Shown: one piece after another, positions 26,911 to 35,463 of the stretch | Position numbering within the stretch: position 1 is the stretch's first letter | Layout: every line of letters begins with the position of its first letter | DNA from: Chthonomonadales bacterium | GTDB taxonomy: Bacteria; Armatimonadota; Chthonomonadetes; Chthonomonadales; CAJBBX01 | Reading direction: 5' to 3' | Length of the DNA: 64,000 nucleotides | Assembly: GCA_020849275.1 (NCBI GenBank) | Contig: JADLGO010000046.1 | Span: 48,473 to 112,472 of the forward strand | The notes under the pieces: generated by a model | The model's database searches: none | Seen by the model: the letters and a program-made list of their open reading frames with translations, nothing else | Told to the model about the DNA's origin: nothing | Translations under genes and position numbers: made by a program

Positions 26911-27360
26911 TCAGGCGTCGATCTGGAGCGTGCGCGCCACGTCGAGCAAGAGGATGAGCCCGTCGTCACGCCGCCCGATGGCCCGGATGAAGTCGACCGT
27001 CACGTCGCACACGAGGTCCGAGGGCGCCTCGACGCGGTCGACTGGCAGGCGGAGCACCTCGTTGACCTCATCGACCACCATGCCTACAACGCCGTCCTCG
27101 ACCTCGACGACCACGATGCGCGTGGCGGCGGTCCCGCCGGCGGCAGGTAGCCCGAGCCGGCCGCGAAGGTCGACAACGGGAACGATCTTGCCGCGAAGAT
27201 TGACGACGCCGCGAAGGTAGGTGGGCGTCCGCGGGATGGCCGTGATCTCGCAGGCGCGAATGACCTCCTGGACGCACGCGATTGGGATGCCGTAGGCCTC
27301 GCCGGCCAGGCGAAAGGCCACCAGTTGCTCCTCATGGACCGGAGGCGCGGTAGGCGTCAC
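26911..27360 (-). CDS. cheW: Chemotaxis coupling protein CheW
   Basis: 149 residues forming a single CheW domain: EEQLVAFRLAGEAYGIPIACVQEVIR, IPRTPTYLRGVVNLRGKIVPVVDLRGRLGLP and VEDGVVGMVVDEVNEVLRLP. It couples receptors to CheA. GTG at 27360 is chosen because GAGGAG lies 8 nt upstream and the upstream in-frame codons lack any ribosome site. First gene of the cheW-cheA-HDOD unit, behind a sigma-28-like promoter. Confidence 0.95.
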   Translation of the reverse strand: MTPTAPPVHEEQLVAFRLAGEAYGIPIACVQEVIRACEITAIPRTPTYLRGVVNLRGKIVPVVDLRGRLGLPAAGGTAATRIVVVEVEDGVVGMVVDEVNEVLRLPVDRVEAPSDLVCDVTVDFIRAIGRRDDGLILLLDVARTLQIDA

Positions 27361-27391
27361 GATCGAACTCCTCGGGGTGATCTCGTGGCTA

Positions 27392-27418
27392 TTATCGGCT
27401 TCCGCACCGGCAAATCTA
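27392..27418 (-). promoter_or_regulatory. Sigma-28 (FliA)-like promoter of cheW-cheA-HDOD
   Basis: On the minus strand TAGATTTG (27418-27411) is followed after exactly 11 nt by GCCGATAA (27399-27392). The second half matches the FliA consensus at all 8 positions and the first half matches TAAAGTTT at 5 of 8. It lies about 32 nt before the cheW start. Flagellar sigma factor control would make the chemotaxis genes part of a motility regulon. Confidence 0.65.
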
Positions 27419-27434
27419 GCATCGGGCGAACGAG

Positions 27435-27464
27435 CGAGAGGCCGCCCTGCGGGGCGGCCTCTCG
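27435..27464 (-). terminator. 13-bp hairpin terminator after khpA
   Basis: A perfect 13-bp stem, 27435-27447 with 27452-27464 (CGAGAGGCCGCCC/GGGCGGCCTCTCG) and loop TGCG, begins 22 nt after the khpA stop. It separates khpA from the cheW promoter. No uridine run follows. Confidence 0.65.
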
Positions 27465-27485
27465 TGGAGTGAGGGGGGCGGTCGT

Positions 27486-27743
27486 CTACGGCTCCGCTCG
27501 CAGTTCGGCGGGGGCGCCGACAACCTCCAGGTAGACCTTCTTCTTCTCCTTCATCGCGCTCGCCTTCGCGAGCACGCGCATCGCGTTTGCGATGCGTCCC
27601 TGTTTGCCGATGGCCTTGCCCAGATCGCTCGGGGCCACGTGGACCTTGTATGTGGTGGCGGTCTCGCCGGGTTCCTCTTCCACTCGCACTTCGTCTGGCA
27701 TGTCCACGACAGCCCGAACGAGCTGCTCGATGAACGACTTCAT
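27486..27743 (-). CDS. khpA: KH-domain RNA-binding protein KhpA
   Basis: 85 residues. One KH domain with the RNA-binding GxxG-type loop in APSDLGKAIGKQGRIANAMRVL, as in KhpA (YlqC). In firmicutes KhpA and KhpB bind many transcripts and influence cell elongation. Here it stands alone instead of beside rpsP and rimM. AAGGAG precedes ATG 27743; the hairpin at 27435-27464 ends its transcript. Confidence 0.92.
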   Translation of the reverse strand: MKSFIEQLVRAVVDMPDEVRVEEEPGETATTYKVHVAPSDLGKAIGKQGRIANAMRVLAKASAMKEKKKVYLEVVGAPAELRAEP

Positions 27744-28151
27744 GCCGGCTCTCCTTCGTCCTGCAGATCAACGGCTCCCCACGTGCCGGCGCTTGCTGTC
27801 GTGCCGTCCGCCAGTCGCCCTGGCCAGCGGCCCCGGCGTCGCGCCCGGCTCACGCATCGTGAGGGGTCGTGAGGATCGGGCCGCGCAGCGCCCGGCGCCG
27901 GGCGGTCGAATGCCCGGCGCAGGGGCAGGCACGTGCTCGTGGCGGTGGTGATTCTACTCGGATCGAGCGGGGGATGGTTCCATTGCTACCGTTGGCCGAT
28001 AGCCGGCCGACGGGGCGCCGCGTGTATGCAGCGCCCCGCGTGGCCGATCTCGCCGGCTCCCAGGGCGGAGACTAGCGATAGAGCGTCGCCCGCCAGCCGC
28101 GAGTGTGATGCAACGGAAGCAAGATAAGGGACGATGCGTGGAGGGGAGCTC
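27744..28151. other. 408-nt non-coding stretch between khpA and the cold-shock gene
   Basis: No supported gene. It holds an 8-bp inverted repeat, 28011-28018 with 28031-28038 (CGGGGCGC/GCGCCCCG), about 114 nt after the cold-shock stop, which might end that transcript. On the minus strand a lone TAGAAT sits near 27953, without a recognisable -35, and could belong to a khpA promoter. Confidence 0.4.
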
Positions 28152-28361
28152 TCAGGTGACCACCTGCACCTGGGCGGCCTGGCGGCCCTTCGGAGTATCT
28201 ACCGACTCGTAGCTGACGGTCTGGCCTTCCTGCAGGGTCTTGAAGCCCTCCATCGTGATGGCGGAGAAGTGCACGAACACATCGACCCCGTCCTCGGCCA
28301 CGATGAAACCATAGCCCTTCGCATTGTTGAACCATTTGACCTTGCCGGTCACCTTCGACAT
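28152..28361 (-). CDS. CspA-family cold-shock protein
   Basis: 69 residues forming one cold-shock domain. RNP-1 is KGYGFIV and RNP-2 is VFVHFSA; the chain starts [20 protein letters not shown]. It is a single-stranded nucleic acid chaperone. AAAAGGAG precedes ATG 28361. The gene is monocistronic with long non-coding flanks, as is usual for csp genes with regulatory 5' leaders. Confidence 0.96.
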   Translation of the reverse strand: MSKVTGKVKWFNNAKGYGFIVAEDGVDVFVHFSAITMEGFKTLQEGQTVSYESVDTPKGRQAAQVQVVT

Positions 28362-28719
28362 CTGGGTTACTCCTTTTGGAGCGACCCACCCTGGGGGCGC
28401 GGGTTCCGCGGGGGGATCGCAGTACAGACACTACTGCTCTCCGTGGTGCATGGGACGTGCCAGAGCCCGCTTGTTCCCGGCAAACCGGTCTATTTGCAGA
28501 GCATCACCGGCCCGGGCGAGCGCGGTGCGGTGTTGGAAGCGCGCGCCCCGGGCGCGACAAGCCGAGCTCGCTTGGTAGTTCGGCTCGGGGGCGGGGGATC
28601 CTGCATGAGCCCGCCGAATGCGCGCGGGAGCGCCCCGGTCTGGCGAGCCGTGCTCGGGTACGGCGAGAGGGGACCGCGGCGCCCGGAGCGCGCACGGTGG
28701 CAGTGCGCGCTCCGGCGGC
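28362..28719. other. 358-nt non-coding stretch upstream of the cold-shock gene
   Basis: Contains the cold-shock ribosome site at its low end and the hairpin terminator of the zinc-protein gene at its high end (28683-28715). No convincing promoter hexamer pair was found for the cold-shock gene; the GC content drops around 28420-28500, where a promoter or long leader would be expected. Confidence 0.4.
28683..28715 (-). terminator. 13-bp hairpin after the RING-like zinc protein gene
   Basis: A perfect 13-bp stem, 28683-28695 with 28703-28715 (CCGGAGCGCGCAC/GTGCGCGCTCCGG), starts 4 nt after the stop at 28720. It is the probable end of the long minus-strand run of genes. No uridine tract follows. 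Confidence 0.7.
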
Positions 28720-29505
28720 CTACATCTGCCGGTAGATGGGCCGCCCGGCCACCTCCGTGTAGCGGCATTCCGCGCACGAGTACGCCGGCAACGACGCCAC
28801 CGAAGGCGGCCACTTGTTCAGGATGAAGCGGTCCAGGATGTTGTGCCGGAGCCAGTCGGTGTGGAAATCGGGCGCCTCCGCGCACTCGAACCGTGCGGCC
28901 CCCGCCTGCGGATTGCCCCGCAGGGCGATCTCCCCCGGCACCAACGCCGACCCGCAGTGCGGGCAGAACCGATCCGCGGGGTCGGACGCCGCCTCCGCCA
29001 GGAAGCCCTCGTCGACGGTAACGCCCCACAGGAACAGGCACCGACACGCGCCGCACGAGCGCGCCCGTAGGCCCGCGCCGGCGAGGAACCAACTCCGCCG
29101 GGGGAACAGCCGCGAGAGCAGGCCGCCCCTCTTGCCGGACTGCGCCGCGGCGCGCCTCGAGGTTGTGAACCTCAGGCCGGTGCGCGCCGCGCCCTGCTGC
29201 TGCTGGTGCGGGTTCCTGCCCTGAAGGAGGCCCACGTAGACGGCGCCGGTGCAGAGCGGGCAGGTGATCGGCTCCTGGTTGGCGCGTATCAGCGCCGCCT
29301 CGCGCGCATGCAGCACGTCGTCCCCGTGCATCGCCTGCGGCAATCCCGGGCACCGAAAGGTGCTGCATCGCCCGTTGCGGTCCCAGCACTCCTCGTGGTG
29401 CACGGCGAAGCAGCGACCGCAGAACGAGACGCGCTCCTCCTGCCCGATCGGCTTGCTGCAGTACCGGCAGAGCCTCCCTGCGGACCCCACTTCCCCTCCC
29501 CTCAT
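28720..29505 (-). CDS. Zinc-finger protein with RING/PHD-like N-terminus
   Basis: 261 residues, not in a family I can name. The N-terminus has a cross-brace-like cysteine pattern: CRYCSKPIGQEERVSFCGRCFAVHHEECW then CSTFRC, like bacterial RING or PHD-like fingers. Further zinc knuckles are CPLC (near 85), CGAC (near 155), CPHCG (near 190) and CAEC (near 247). No membrane helix is clear. Its ATG overlaps the stop of the EamA gene (ATGA), so the two are co-translated. Function unknown; RING-like domains in bacteria are uncommon. Confidence 0.65.
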   Translation of the reverse strand: MRGGEVGSAGRLCRYCSKPIGQEERVSFCGRCFAVHHEECWDRNGRCSTFRCPGLPQAMHGDDVLHAREAALIRANQEPITCPLCTGAVYVGLLQGRNPHQQQQGAARTGLRFTTSRRAAAQSGKRGGLLSRLFPRRSWFLAGAGLRARSCGACRCLFLWGVTVDEGFLAEAASDPADRFCPHCGSALVPGEIALRGNPQAGAARFECAEAPDFHTDWLRHNILDRFILNKWPPSVASLPAYSCAECRYTEVAGRPIYRQM

Positions 29506-30452
29506 CCCTCGACCGCCTCCGAGGGCACCTTGCCCACGGCGCGCGGGTTCGGGGCCGAGACGAGCCACACGCCGGCAACCACAAGGGCGGCTCCCGCGGC
29601 GGTCCACGCGCCGAAGGGCTCGTTCAGAACGACGTGGCCAAGCACCGCGCCGACGAACGGCTGAATGAACAGAAAGACGGCCATGCGCGAGACATCAAGG
29701 CGCGGCAGGAGCCAGAACCACGCCGTGTAGCAGAGGAGCGAGCACACGAGCGTCAGGTAGGCGATCGCCACCATCGCCTGTGCGCTCGGCACGCCCTGCC
29801 GCCGCGCGGCGCACTCCCACACGGCCATCGGCAGCAGCAGGAGCGAACCGAACACCATCTCGTACACGAGCACCGTCAACCCGGGGTAGCGGCGAACCAG
29901 TCGCTTCGCCAGGATCGACGTGTAGGCCTCGACGCACAGGGCCGCCGTGACCAGCGCGTTGCCCGCCGCCGTGCCGGTCGGGCGCGGAACCCAGCCCTGG
30001 ACGACGATCAGGTAGACACCCACGAAGCCGATGCCCAGGCCCAGCGCGCGCAGCGGCCCGACGCGCTCGTGCAGGAGCAACCACGCGAGGACGGCGATGA
30101 CGATGGGCTCGGCGGCGACCAGCAGGGTCGTTTCGGTGGCCGTGGTCCACCGCATGCCGCCGTAGAACACCGAGTACGTGATCGTGATCCCGCAGAGCCC
30201 GAGCACGATCGCGGGCCACCGATCGGAGCGGCCCAGCGCCATGCGGCGGCCGCGGGCGCGTTGCACGGCGGCAAGCAGCACGCCGGCCACGCCGAAGCGA
30301 ACGAAAGCGAGCGTGTAGGGGCCGAGCGTCCCGGCCCCGCCACCGCCCGGCCCGCCCAGCGCCACCTTCGCCGCGAGCGCGGAGGCCGCCCAGAGCGCGC
30401 TGATCGTCGTCAGCAGAGTCGCGGCCTGCCAGGTGACACGGTGCGCGCTCAC
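29502..30452 (-). CDS. EamA (drug/metabolite) family transporter
   Basis: 316 residues with ten hydrophobic helices in two EamA repeats; the second begins about residue 165 (ALCVEAYTSILAKRLVRRYPG). The LLLHERVGPLRALGLGIGFVGVYLIV and VLNEPFGAWTAAGAALVVAGVWLV ends of each repeat are characteristic. Such proteins export metabolites or amino acids; substrate unknown. The GTG start at 30452 lies inside a 20-bp tandem repeat and has no clear ribosome site. Coupled to the zinc protein by a 4-nt overlap. Confidence 0.85.
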   Translation of the reverse strand: MSAHRVTWQAATLLTTISALWAASALAAKVALGGPGGGGAGTLGPYTLAFVRFGVAGVLLAAVQRARGRRMALGRSDRWPAIVLGLCGITITYSVFYGGMRWTTATETTLLVAAEPIVIAVLAWLLLHERVGPLRALGLGIGFVGVYLIVVQGWVPRPTGTAAGNALVTAALCVEAYTSILAKRLVRRYPGLTVLVYEMVFGSLLLLPMAVWECAARRQGVPSAQAMVAIAYLTLVCSLLCYTAWFWLLPRLDVSRMAVFLFIQPFVGAVLGHVVLNEPFGAWTAAGAALVVAGVWLVSAPNPRAVGKVPSEAVEG

Positions 30453-30544
30453 GCGCGGCGCCCGGCGCTCACGTGCGGCGCGCGGCGCTCAGGCCGCGGC
30501 GCACGGCGCTCAGGCCGCGGCCGCGGCGCTCGGCCGCGCGCCGG
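30445..30544. repeat. Five-copy 20-bp tandem repeat spanning the ygfZ stop and EamA start
   Basis: Units begin at 30445, 30465, 30485 (21 bp), 30506 and 30526, each starting GCGCTC and continuing with a GC-rich variable part. The first unit contains the EamA start codon on the minus strand, and the TCA of the fourth unit is the ygfZ stop codon. Units 1-2 read GTGAGCGC and units 3-4 read CTGAGCGC on the coding strand. Confidence 0.8.
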
Positions 30545-31574
30545 CGCCCTCGAATGGCAGCGCCACCACCCGGGCGCCCACCGCGCCGCCATCGCGATAT
30601 GCCCGTAGATACGTGCCGACCTCGCAGGCCTCGCGCCGCACGTAGCCGAGCGCGATGGGCGCGACGAGGGCCGGCGACCAGGCGGCGCTCGTCACCCGAC
30701 CGACCTCGCGCCGATCATCGCCTTCCGCGAGCAGCACATCACCCGGAGCGGGCACGTCGGGCCCCTCCAGCAGCAGGCCGCGGAGGGCGCGGTTGGCGTG
30801 GCCGCGCGACCGCATACGCGCAACCACCTCCTGGCCCACATAGCATCCCTTCGTGTCGCTGACGTGCGTGCGGTCCAGCGCTGCCTCCGCAGGCAGCGTG
30901 CGCTCCCCGATCTCGGCGCCGAGCCGCGGAATCCCGGCCTCGATGCGGAGCACGTTGAGCGCAGCCTCACCCACCGGCCGCGCTCCCGCCGCGCGAGCGG
31001 CGCGCCAGGCGGCCGTGGCATCGGCGAGGGCGAGGTAGAGGTCGAAGCCCCCGTGCCCTGTGTGGTCCGCCGGGACCGCCACGGTTCCCTCTGGCAGCGC
31101 AATGGCCGCAAGCGCGGCGCCGGATCCGGGGCCCTGCAGCGAGAGGCAGGCAGTCGCGTCCGAGCGATCCTCCATCCGTGCGTCCTCAGCGATCAGGTAG
31201 CCATCCAGCATGACCAACGCGCGCTCGAGCGCCGGGCGCGGCAGGTCGAGGAGCACGCCCTCGGCGGTCAGCACGAGGATCAGGTCGGTGACCACCTGGC
31301 CCGTTGGTGTCAGGATGCAGGCGGGAAGCGCTGGCTGCCGCGCGCCAAGCAGGCGAACATCGTTGGTCACGAGCCCCTGGAGCCACGCTCGCGCGTCCGG
31401 CCCCGTTACGAGGAGCCGCCCCCGCGCCGAACGATCGGCGAGCCCCACTCGCTCGCGGACCGCGGCGTACTCGGCGCGCGGATCGCCGAAGTCCTCGACG
31501 ACCCCCGCCCGGCCACGCCGCGCGAACTGCGCGCCGCCCTCCAGCGACTCCCCGCGCGCGGGCGACGACCCCAT
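30510..31574 (-). CDS. ygfZ: Folate-binding Fe-S maturation protein YgfZ
   Basis: 354 residues of the GcvT-like fold. The YgfZ signature KGCYVGQEVVARMRSRG is intact near residue 235, with the conserved cysteine. YgfZ assists repair or assembly of certain iron-sulfur enzymes in a folate-dependent way. The neighbouring sdhB and ferredoxin are potential Fe-S clients, but that link is inference. The C-terminal Ala-rich tail is encoded by the tandem repeat. It starts 4 nt after the deacetylase-like gene. Confidence 0.9.
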   Translation of the reverse strand: MGSSPARGESLEGGAQFARRGRAGVVEDFGDPRAEYAAVRERVGLADRSARGRLLVTGPDARAWLQGLVTNDVRLLGARQPALPACILTPTGQVVTDLILVLTAEGVLLDLPRPALERALVMLDGYLIAEDARMEDRSDATACLSLQGPGSGAALAAIALPEGTVAVPADHTGHGGFDLYLALADATAAWRAARAAGARPVGEAALNVLRIEAGIPRLGAEIGERTLPAEAALDRTHVSDTKGCYVGQEVVARMRSRGHANRALRGLLLEGPDVPAPGDVLLAEGDDRREVGRVTSAAWSPALVAPIALGYVRREACEVGTYLRAYRDGGAVGARVVALPFEGAGARPSAAAAA

Positions 31575-31577
31575 CGG

Positions 31578-32306
31578 CTACGCGTGCTCCGCGGCAAGCG
31601 CGGTCAGCGACACGAAGCGGCAGCGCTTCTGCCGACAGGTCTCCAGCGTGCGGCGAAGCGCGTCGGCGTTGTCCCGGTCGTCGCTGAGCGCGAGCACGGT
31701 GACCTCGTTCTCCGCCAAGCTATGCTCGAGTACGGGGCGCACGGTGTCCCAACCCTGGTCCAGGGCGCCACAGACGCCGCCATGGGTCGCCAGCGGCGCC
31801 ATGATCAGGCGCGCGTCGCCCGGCTCGTTCAGGTTGTCGTAGGAGGGGCGGTAGGGCTGCGTCGGGCCGTCCGGCCAGGTCACCTCGTGTTTGTCGCGCG
31901 CGCCGGGGCACGCCGATGCATCTACCAGGATGCCGATGTCCTCGAGTGGTCGCAAGTCGGCGGCGAGGAGGTCGAAGGAGTGCGCGCGGAAACTGGTGGG
32001 CTTAATGTGACAGGCCTTCAGGACGTCCTTGCCGATGCGAATGAGGTCGGCGCGCTCCTTGGGGTCCGAGACGTATCCGTGGCTGTTCTGGAAGCTCAGA
32101 AGAAGGCCGATCTCGTGCCAGGCGGGGATGCGATGCAGATACTCCGAGTGATAGAAGTTCATGTTGGACATCGGGTCTTTTTCGGAGACAAATATCAACC
32201 AGGTGAGCGGCACCGTGAACTCCTCGGCGACCCGAACCAACTCCCTGGTGTAGCACTTCCCGGCGTTAGCTGCCTCGCAGTCAACGCTGATCGCGACAGT
32301 TGGCAT
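31578..32306 (-). CDS. Polysaccharide deacetylase-like (NodB-fold) protein
   Basis: 242 residues. It starts MPTVAISVDCEAANAGKCY, where VDCE is at the position of the DD metal motif of NodB-type deacetylases. HEIGLLLSFQNSHGYVSD and PTSFRAHSFDLLAADLRPLEDIGILVDAS follow the fold's later motifs (xHxxxH, RxPxG) only loosely. Activity on a glycan or N-acetyl group is possible but not assured because the catalytic Asp/His pairs are altered. GGGGGGAGG precedes ATG 32306. It is 3 nt upstream of ygfZ. Confidence 0.6.
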   Translation of the reverse strand: MPTVAISVDCEAANAGKCYTRELVRVAEEFTVPLTWLIFVSEKDPMSNMNFYHSEYLHRIPAWHEIGLLLSFQNSHGYVSDPKERADLIRIGKDVLKACHIKPTSFRAHSFDLLAADLRPLEDIGILVDASACPGARDKHEVTWPDGPTQPYRPSYDNLNEPGDARLIMAPLATHGGVCGALDQGWDTVRPVLEHSLAENEVTVLALSDDRDNADALRRTLETCRQKRCRFVSLTALAAEHA

Positions 32307-32417
32307 CGGCGGCCTCCCCCCACTGCCTAGAGTTGACCCGCATTTCCACGTCGTACGACCCTTCTCCTTCGGAGGTTCCACGGCCGTCGGGGCGCTGGGA
32401 CCGCCCCGGCGCGCCGC

Positions 32418-33755
32418 TCAAGCCGCTCCACCTTCAAGCGCGAAGCTGAGCGCGAACAGCGCCGCCAGCGCCCACAGGACTGGCGACACCTGGCGCCCGC
32501 GCCCCGCCAGGGCGTGGAGCACGACGTGGGCGATGAACCCCGTGCCGATGCCGCGCGAGATGCTCATGGTGAGCGGAATCATCAGGATGGTGAGGAAAGC
32601 CGGGATGGCCTGCAGCGCGTCGCCGAAGTCGATCTCGCGGACGACCCGCATCATCAGGAAGCCCACGACGACCAGCGCGGCCGCGGTCGCTTCTGCCGGC
32701 ACGGCCTGGGCGAGCGGGGCCAGGAACATCGCGACCAGAAACAGGAGACCGACCACAACGCTGGAGAGCCCCGTGCGTGCCCCGGCGCCGACTCCGGCCG
32801 CGCTCTCGATGTAACTGGTGACCGATGAGGCACTGCAGAGGCCGCCCCACATCGCCGCCATCGAGTCGACGGCCAGCACGCGCTTCAGGCGCGGCAGGCC
32901 GCCGTCCGGTCGCAGCTTGCCGGCTTGCTCACCGACCGCGATCACGGTCCCCATCGTGTCGAAGAAGTCGGTGATGAGGAAGGCGAAGATCGTGCCCAGG
33001 AGGGCCGGTCGAAGGGCGCCCAGGATGTCGAGCCGGCCGAAGGTGCCGAAGTCAGGCAGCTCGATGATGCGCTGCGGGGCGTGAGCCACCCCGACGGGTA
33101 TGGCGACGAGCGTCGTCAGGGCGATGCCGAGGAGCAGCGCGCCGCGCGCGCCGGTGGCCACGAGCGCGGCGGTGCCGAGGATGCCCGCCGTGGCGACGAG
33201 CGTGGCGGGTGAGTGGAAGTTGCCGGTCGGCGGCACCAGGAGCGGCTCGCCGCCGACCGGCCCGGTCGAGCCGATCCAGTGAGCGCTGTGCAGGCCGATC
33301 AGCGCGATGAACAGGCCGATGCCCACGCCGATCGAGCGCTTGAGCTCCATCGGTATGCTGTTCATCACGGCCTCGCGCAGGCCGGTGAGCACGAGCAGGG
33401 TGATGATGAGCCCTTCGATGAAGACGACCCCCATCATCGTCTGCCACGTGACGCCCTGGCCGGCGGCGACGGCGGCGATCAGCGCCGTGTTCAGTCCCAT
33501 GCCGCTGGCGAGCGCGATCGGGTAGTTCGACCAGAGGCCCATCGCGATCGTCGGCACGGCGGCGGCGATGCACGTGGCCGTGACGGTCGCCTGGAGCGGG
33601 GGGCCCGCCGCGCCGCCGGAGCCCGCCAGGACGTGCGGGTTCACGACGACGATATAGGCCATCGTGAGGAAGGTGGTGAGGCCGGCCAGCACCTCGGTGC
33701 GCGCCGTGGTGCCGTTCTCGCGCAGCTTGAAGTGCTTCTCGAGCAGGCCTGTCAT
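32418..33755 (-). CDS. NCS2-family purine permease (AzgA-like)
   Basis: 445 residues with about 12-14 membrane helices. The AzgA/GhxP-type pattern is visible: EVLAGLTTFLTMAYIVVVNPHVLA at the N-terminus, PIALASGMGLNTALI, and ITDFFDTMGTVIAVGEQAGKL with the substrate-site residues. These carry adenine, guanine or hypoxanthine with protons. It lies next to apt, so adenine is the natural guess. Ribosome site GAGGCCACCTCG is weak. Confidence 0.87.
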   Translation of the reverse strand: MTGLLEKHFKLRENGTTARTEVLAGLTTFLTMAYIVVVNPHVLAGSGGAAGPPLQATVTATCIAAAVPTIAMGLWSNYPIALASGMGLNTALIAAVAAGQGVTWQTMMGVVFIEGLIITLLVLTGLREAVMNSIPMELKRSIGVGIGLFIALIGLHSAHWIGSTGPVGGEPLLVPPTGNFHSPATLVATAGILGTAALVATGARGALLLGIALTTLVAIPVGVAHAPQRIIELPDFGTFGRLDILGALRPALLGTIFAFLITDFFDTMGTVIAVGEQAGKLRPDGGLPRLKRVLAVDSMAAMWGGLCSASSVTSYIESAAGVGAGARTGLSSVVVGLLFLVAMFLAPLAQAVPAEATAAALVVVGFLMMRVVREIDFGDALQAIPAFLTILMIPLTMSISRGIGTGFIAHVVLHALAGRGRQVSPVLWALAALFALSFALEGGAA

Positions 33756-33795
33756 CGAGGTGGCCTCCGGGTGCCCGCCGCGGCCGGGGCCGACA

Positions 33796-34320
33796 CTACG
33801 GGTACCGGAGCAGGGCGAGCGGATCGCGGCCGGGCAGAGCCCCGCGCCCCTTGAGGAACGCGAGCTCGATCAGGAAGAGCAGGCCGCACACGGTGCCGCC
33901 AAGCCGCTCCACGAGCCGAACCGAGGCCGCGGCCGTACCGCCGGTCGCCAGCAGGTCGTCCACCACGAGCACACGCTGCCCCGGCGCAACGGCGTCCACG
34001 TGCATCTCCACCGTGTTCGTGCCGTACTCCAGCGCGTACTCCTCGCGGATGCAGGCGGCGGGCAGCTTGCCCACCTTGCGCACCGGGACGAACCCCACTT
34101 CGAGCGCCATCGCCAGCGGCATGCCCAGCACGAACCCTCGCGACTCGATACCCACGACTAGGTCCGGACTCAGATCGCGCGCGTACGCCGCCATGCGGTC
34201 GATCACCTCGCGCATCGCCGGCGGGCTCGCCAGCACCGGCGTGATGTCCTTGAACAGGACGCCGGGCCGGGGGAAGTCGGGAACGTCGCGGACCAGGCTC
34301 GCCGCGAGCAACTCGGGCAT
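33796..34320 (-). CDS. apt: Adenine phosphoribosyltransferase
   Basis: 174 residues, standard size. VRDVPDFPRPGVLFKDITPVL is the N-terminal signature, GIESRGFVLGMPLA and FVPVRKVGKLPA follow, and the PRPP loop is VLVVDDLLATGGTAAASV. It turns adenine plus PRPP into AMP. Adenine may come from mtnP in the same gene run or from the NCS2 permease next door. Confidence 0.95.
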   Translation of the reverse strand: MPELLAASLVRDVPDFPRPGVLFKDITPVLASPPAMREVIDRMAAYARDLSPDLVVGIESRGFVLGMPLAMALEVGFVPVRKVGKLPAACIREEYALEYGTNTVEMHVDAVAPGQRVLVVDDLLATGGTAAASVRLVERLGGTVCGLLFLIELAFLKGRGALPGRDPLALLRYP

Positions 34321-34344
34321 CGGGCGTCTCCCTTGCGGGCCGGT

Positions 34345-35412
34345 TCAGACGGCGACCGGCTGGCGCGCGACGAGCCTGGCGAGCCCCTGCGGATAGGGCG
34401 GCTCGATGACGCCTTGCTCGGTGATGAAGGCGGAGATCAACTCGGCCGGGGTCACGTCGAAGCCCGGGTTCCACACCTGCACGCCGTCCGGCGCGATGCG
34501 GATCCCCTCGACGTGGGTCATCTCAACCGTCTCGCGCTCCTCGATCGGGATGCGCCGGCCGTCTGGCGCGGCCGGGTCGACGGTGGATGCCGGCGCCGCC
34601 ACGTAGAAGGGTACCCGGTGGTAGTTGGCCAGGACGGCGACGCTGTAGGTGCCGATCTTGTTGGCGGTGTCGCCGTTGGCGGCGATGCGGTCCGCGCCGA
34701 CGATCACGCAATCGACCTTGCCCTCGCGCATCAGGACGGCCGCCATGCTGTCGGTGATCACCGTCACCGGAATCCCCTCTTGCTGGAGCTCCCAGGCGGT
34801 GAGCTTCATGCCCTGCAGTCGGGGCCGCGTCTCGTCGGCGTAGACCGACACGCGTTTCCCCTCCTCGACCGCGGCGCGGATTACTCCCAGGGCGGTGCCG
34901 AAGCCCACCGTGGCGAGAGCCCCCGCGTTGCAGTGGGTGAGCACCGTGCTGCCGTCCGCGATCAGGGTGGCGCCGTTGGCCCCGAGCGCGCGGTTGCAGT
35001 GGATATCCTCGGCGAGCATCGCGAGCGCCTCGTTGATGAGGGCGTCCTTCACGTCAACGACGTTGCCGTCTGTACGCTCGACGATGCCCATCATGCGATC
35101 GACGGCCCAGAAGAGGTTGACGGCGGTCGGGCGGGCGGCTCGGAACGTCTCCGCCATCTGCTCCATGCGGCGCAGGAACCCCTCGCGGGTGCCGGCGATG
35201 ATGCCGCGCGCCCCGAGCGCCATGCCGAGCGCGGCCGTGCATCCGATCGCCGGCGCGCCGCGCACCACCATCGTCCGTATCGCCTGCGCCACGTCCCGCC
35301 AGTCGGACATCTCCACGTAGGAGAGCCGCTCGGGGAGCGCCGTCTGATCGATCAGGCGGACCCTCCCACCCTTCCAGGCGACCGTCTGCAGGACCTTCGC
35401 CGGTTCCGGCAT
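34345..35412 (-). CDS. mtnA: Methylthioribose-1-phosphate isomerase
   Basis: 355 residues, the usual length. The catalytic cysteine is in TVLTHCNAGALATVGFGTALGV and the catalytic aspartate in GADRIAANGDTANKIGTY; MVVRGAPAIG is the substrate loop. It converts methylthioribose-1-P to methylthioribulose-1-P. ATG 35412 with AAGGAG 9 nt upstream is preferred to a TTG 9 nt before it. It sits directly after mtnP, whose product it uses. Confidence 0.95.
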   Translation of the reverse strand: MPEPAKVLQTVAWKGGRVRLIDQTALPERLSYVEMSDWRDVAQAIRTMVVRGAPAIGCTAALGMALGARGIIAGTREGFLRRMEQMAETFRAARPTAVNLFWAVDRMMGIVERTDGNVVDVKDALINEALAMLAEDIHCNRALGANGATLIADGSTVLTHCNAGALATVGFGTALGVIRAAVEEGKRVSVYADETRPRLQGMKLTAWELQQEGIPVTVITDSMAAVLMREGKVDCVIVGADRIAANGDTANKIGTYSVAVLANYHRVPFYVAAPASTVDPAAPDGRRIPIEERETVEMTHVEGIRIAPDGVQVWNPGFDVTPAELISAFITEQGVIEPPYPQGLARLVARQPVAV

Positions 35413-35463
35413 CGCTGCCAACTCCTTCGTGGGGCCCGCCCGCCCCGCTCTTCTCCGCCCGCC

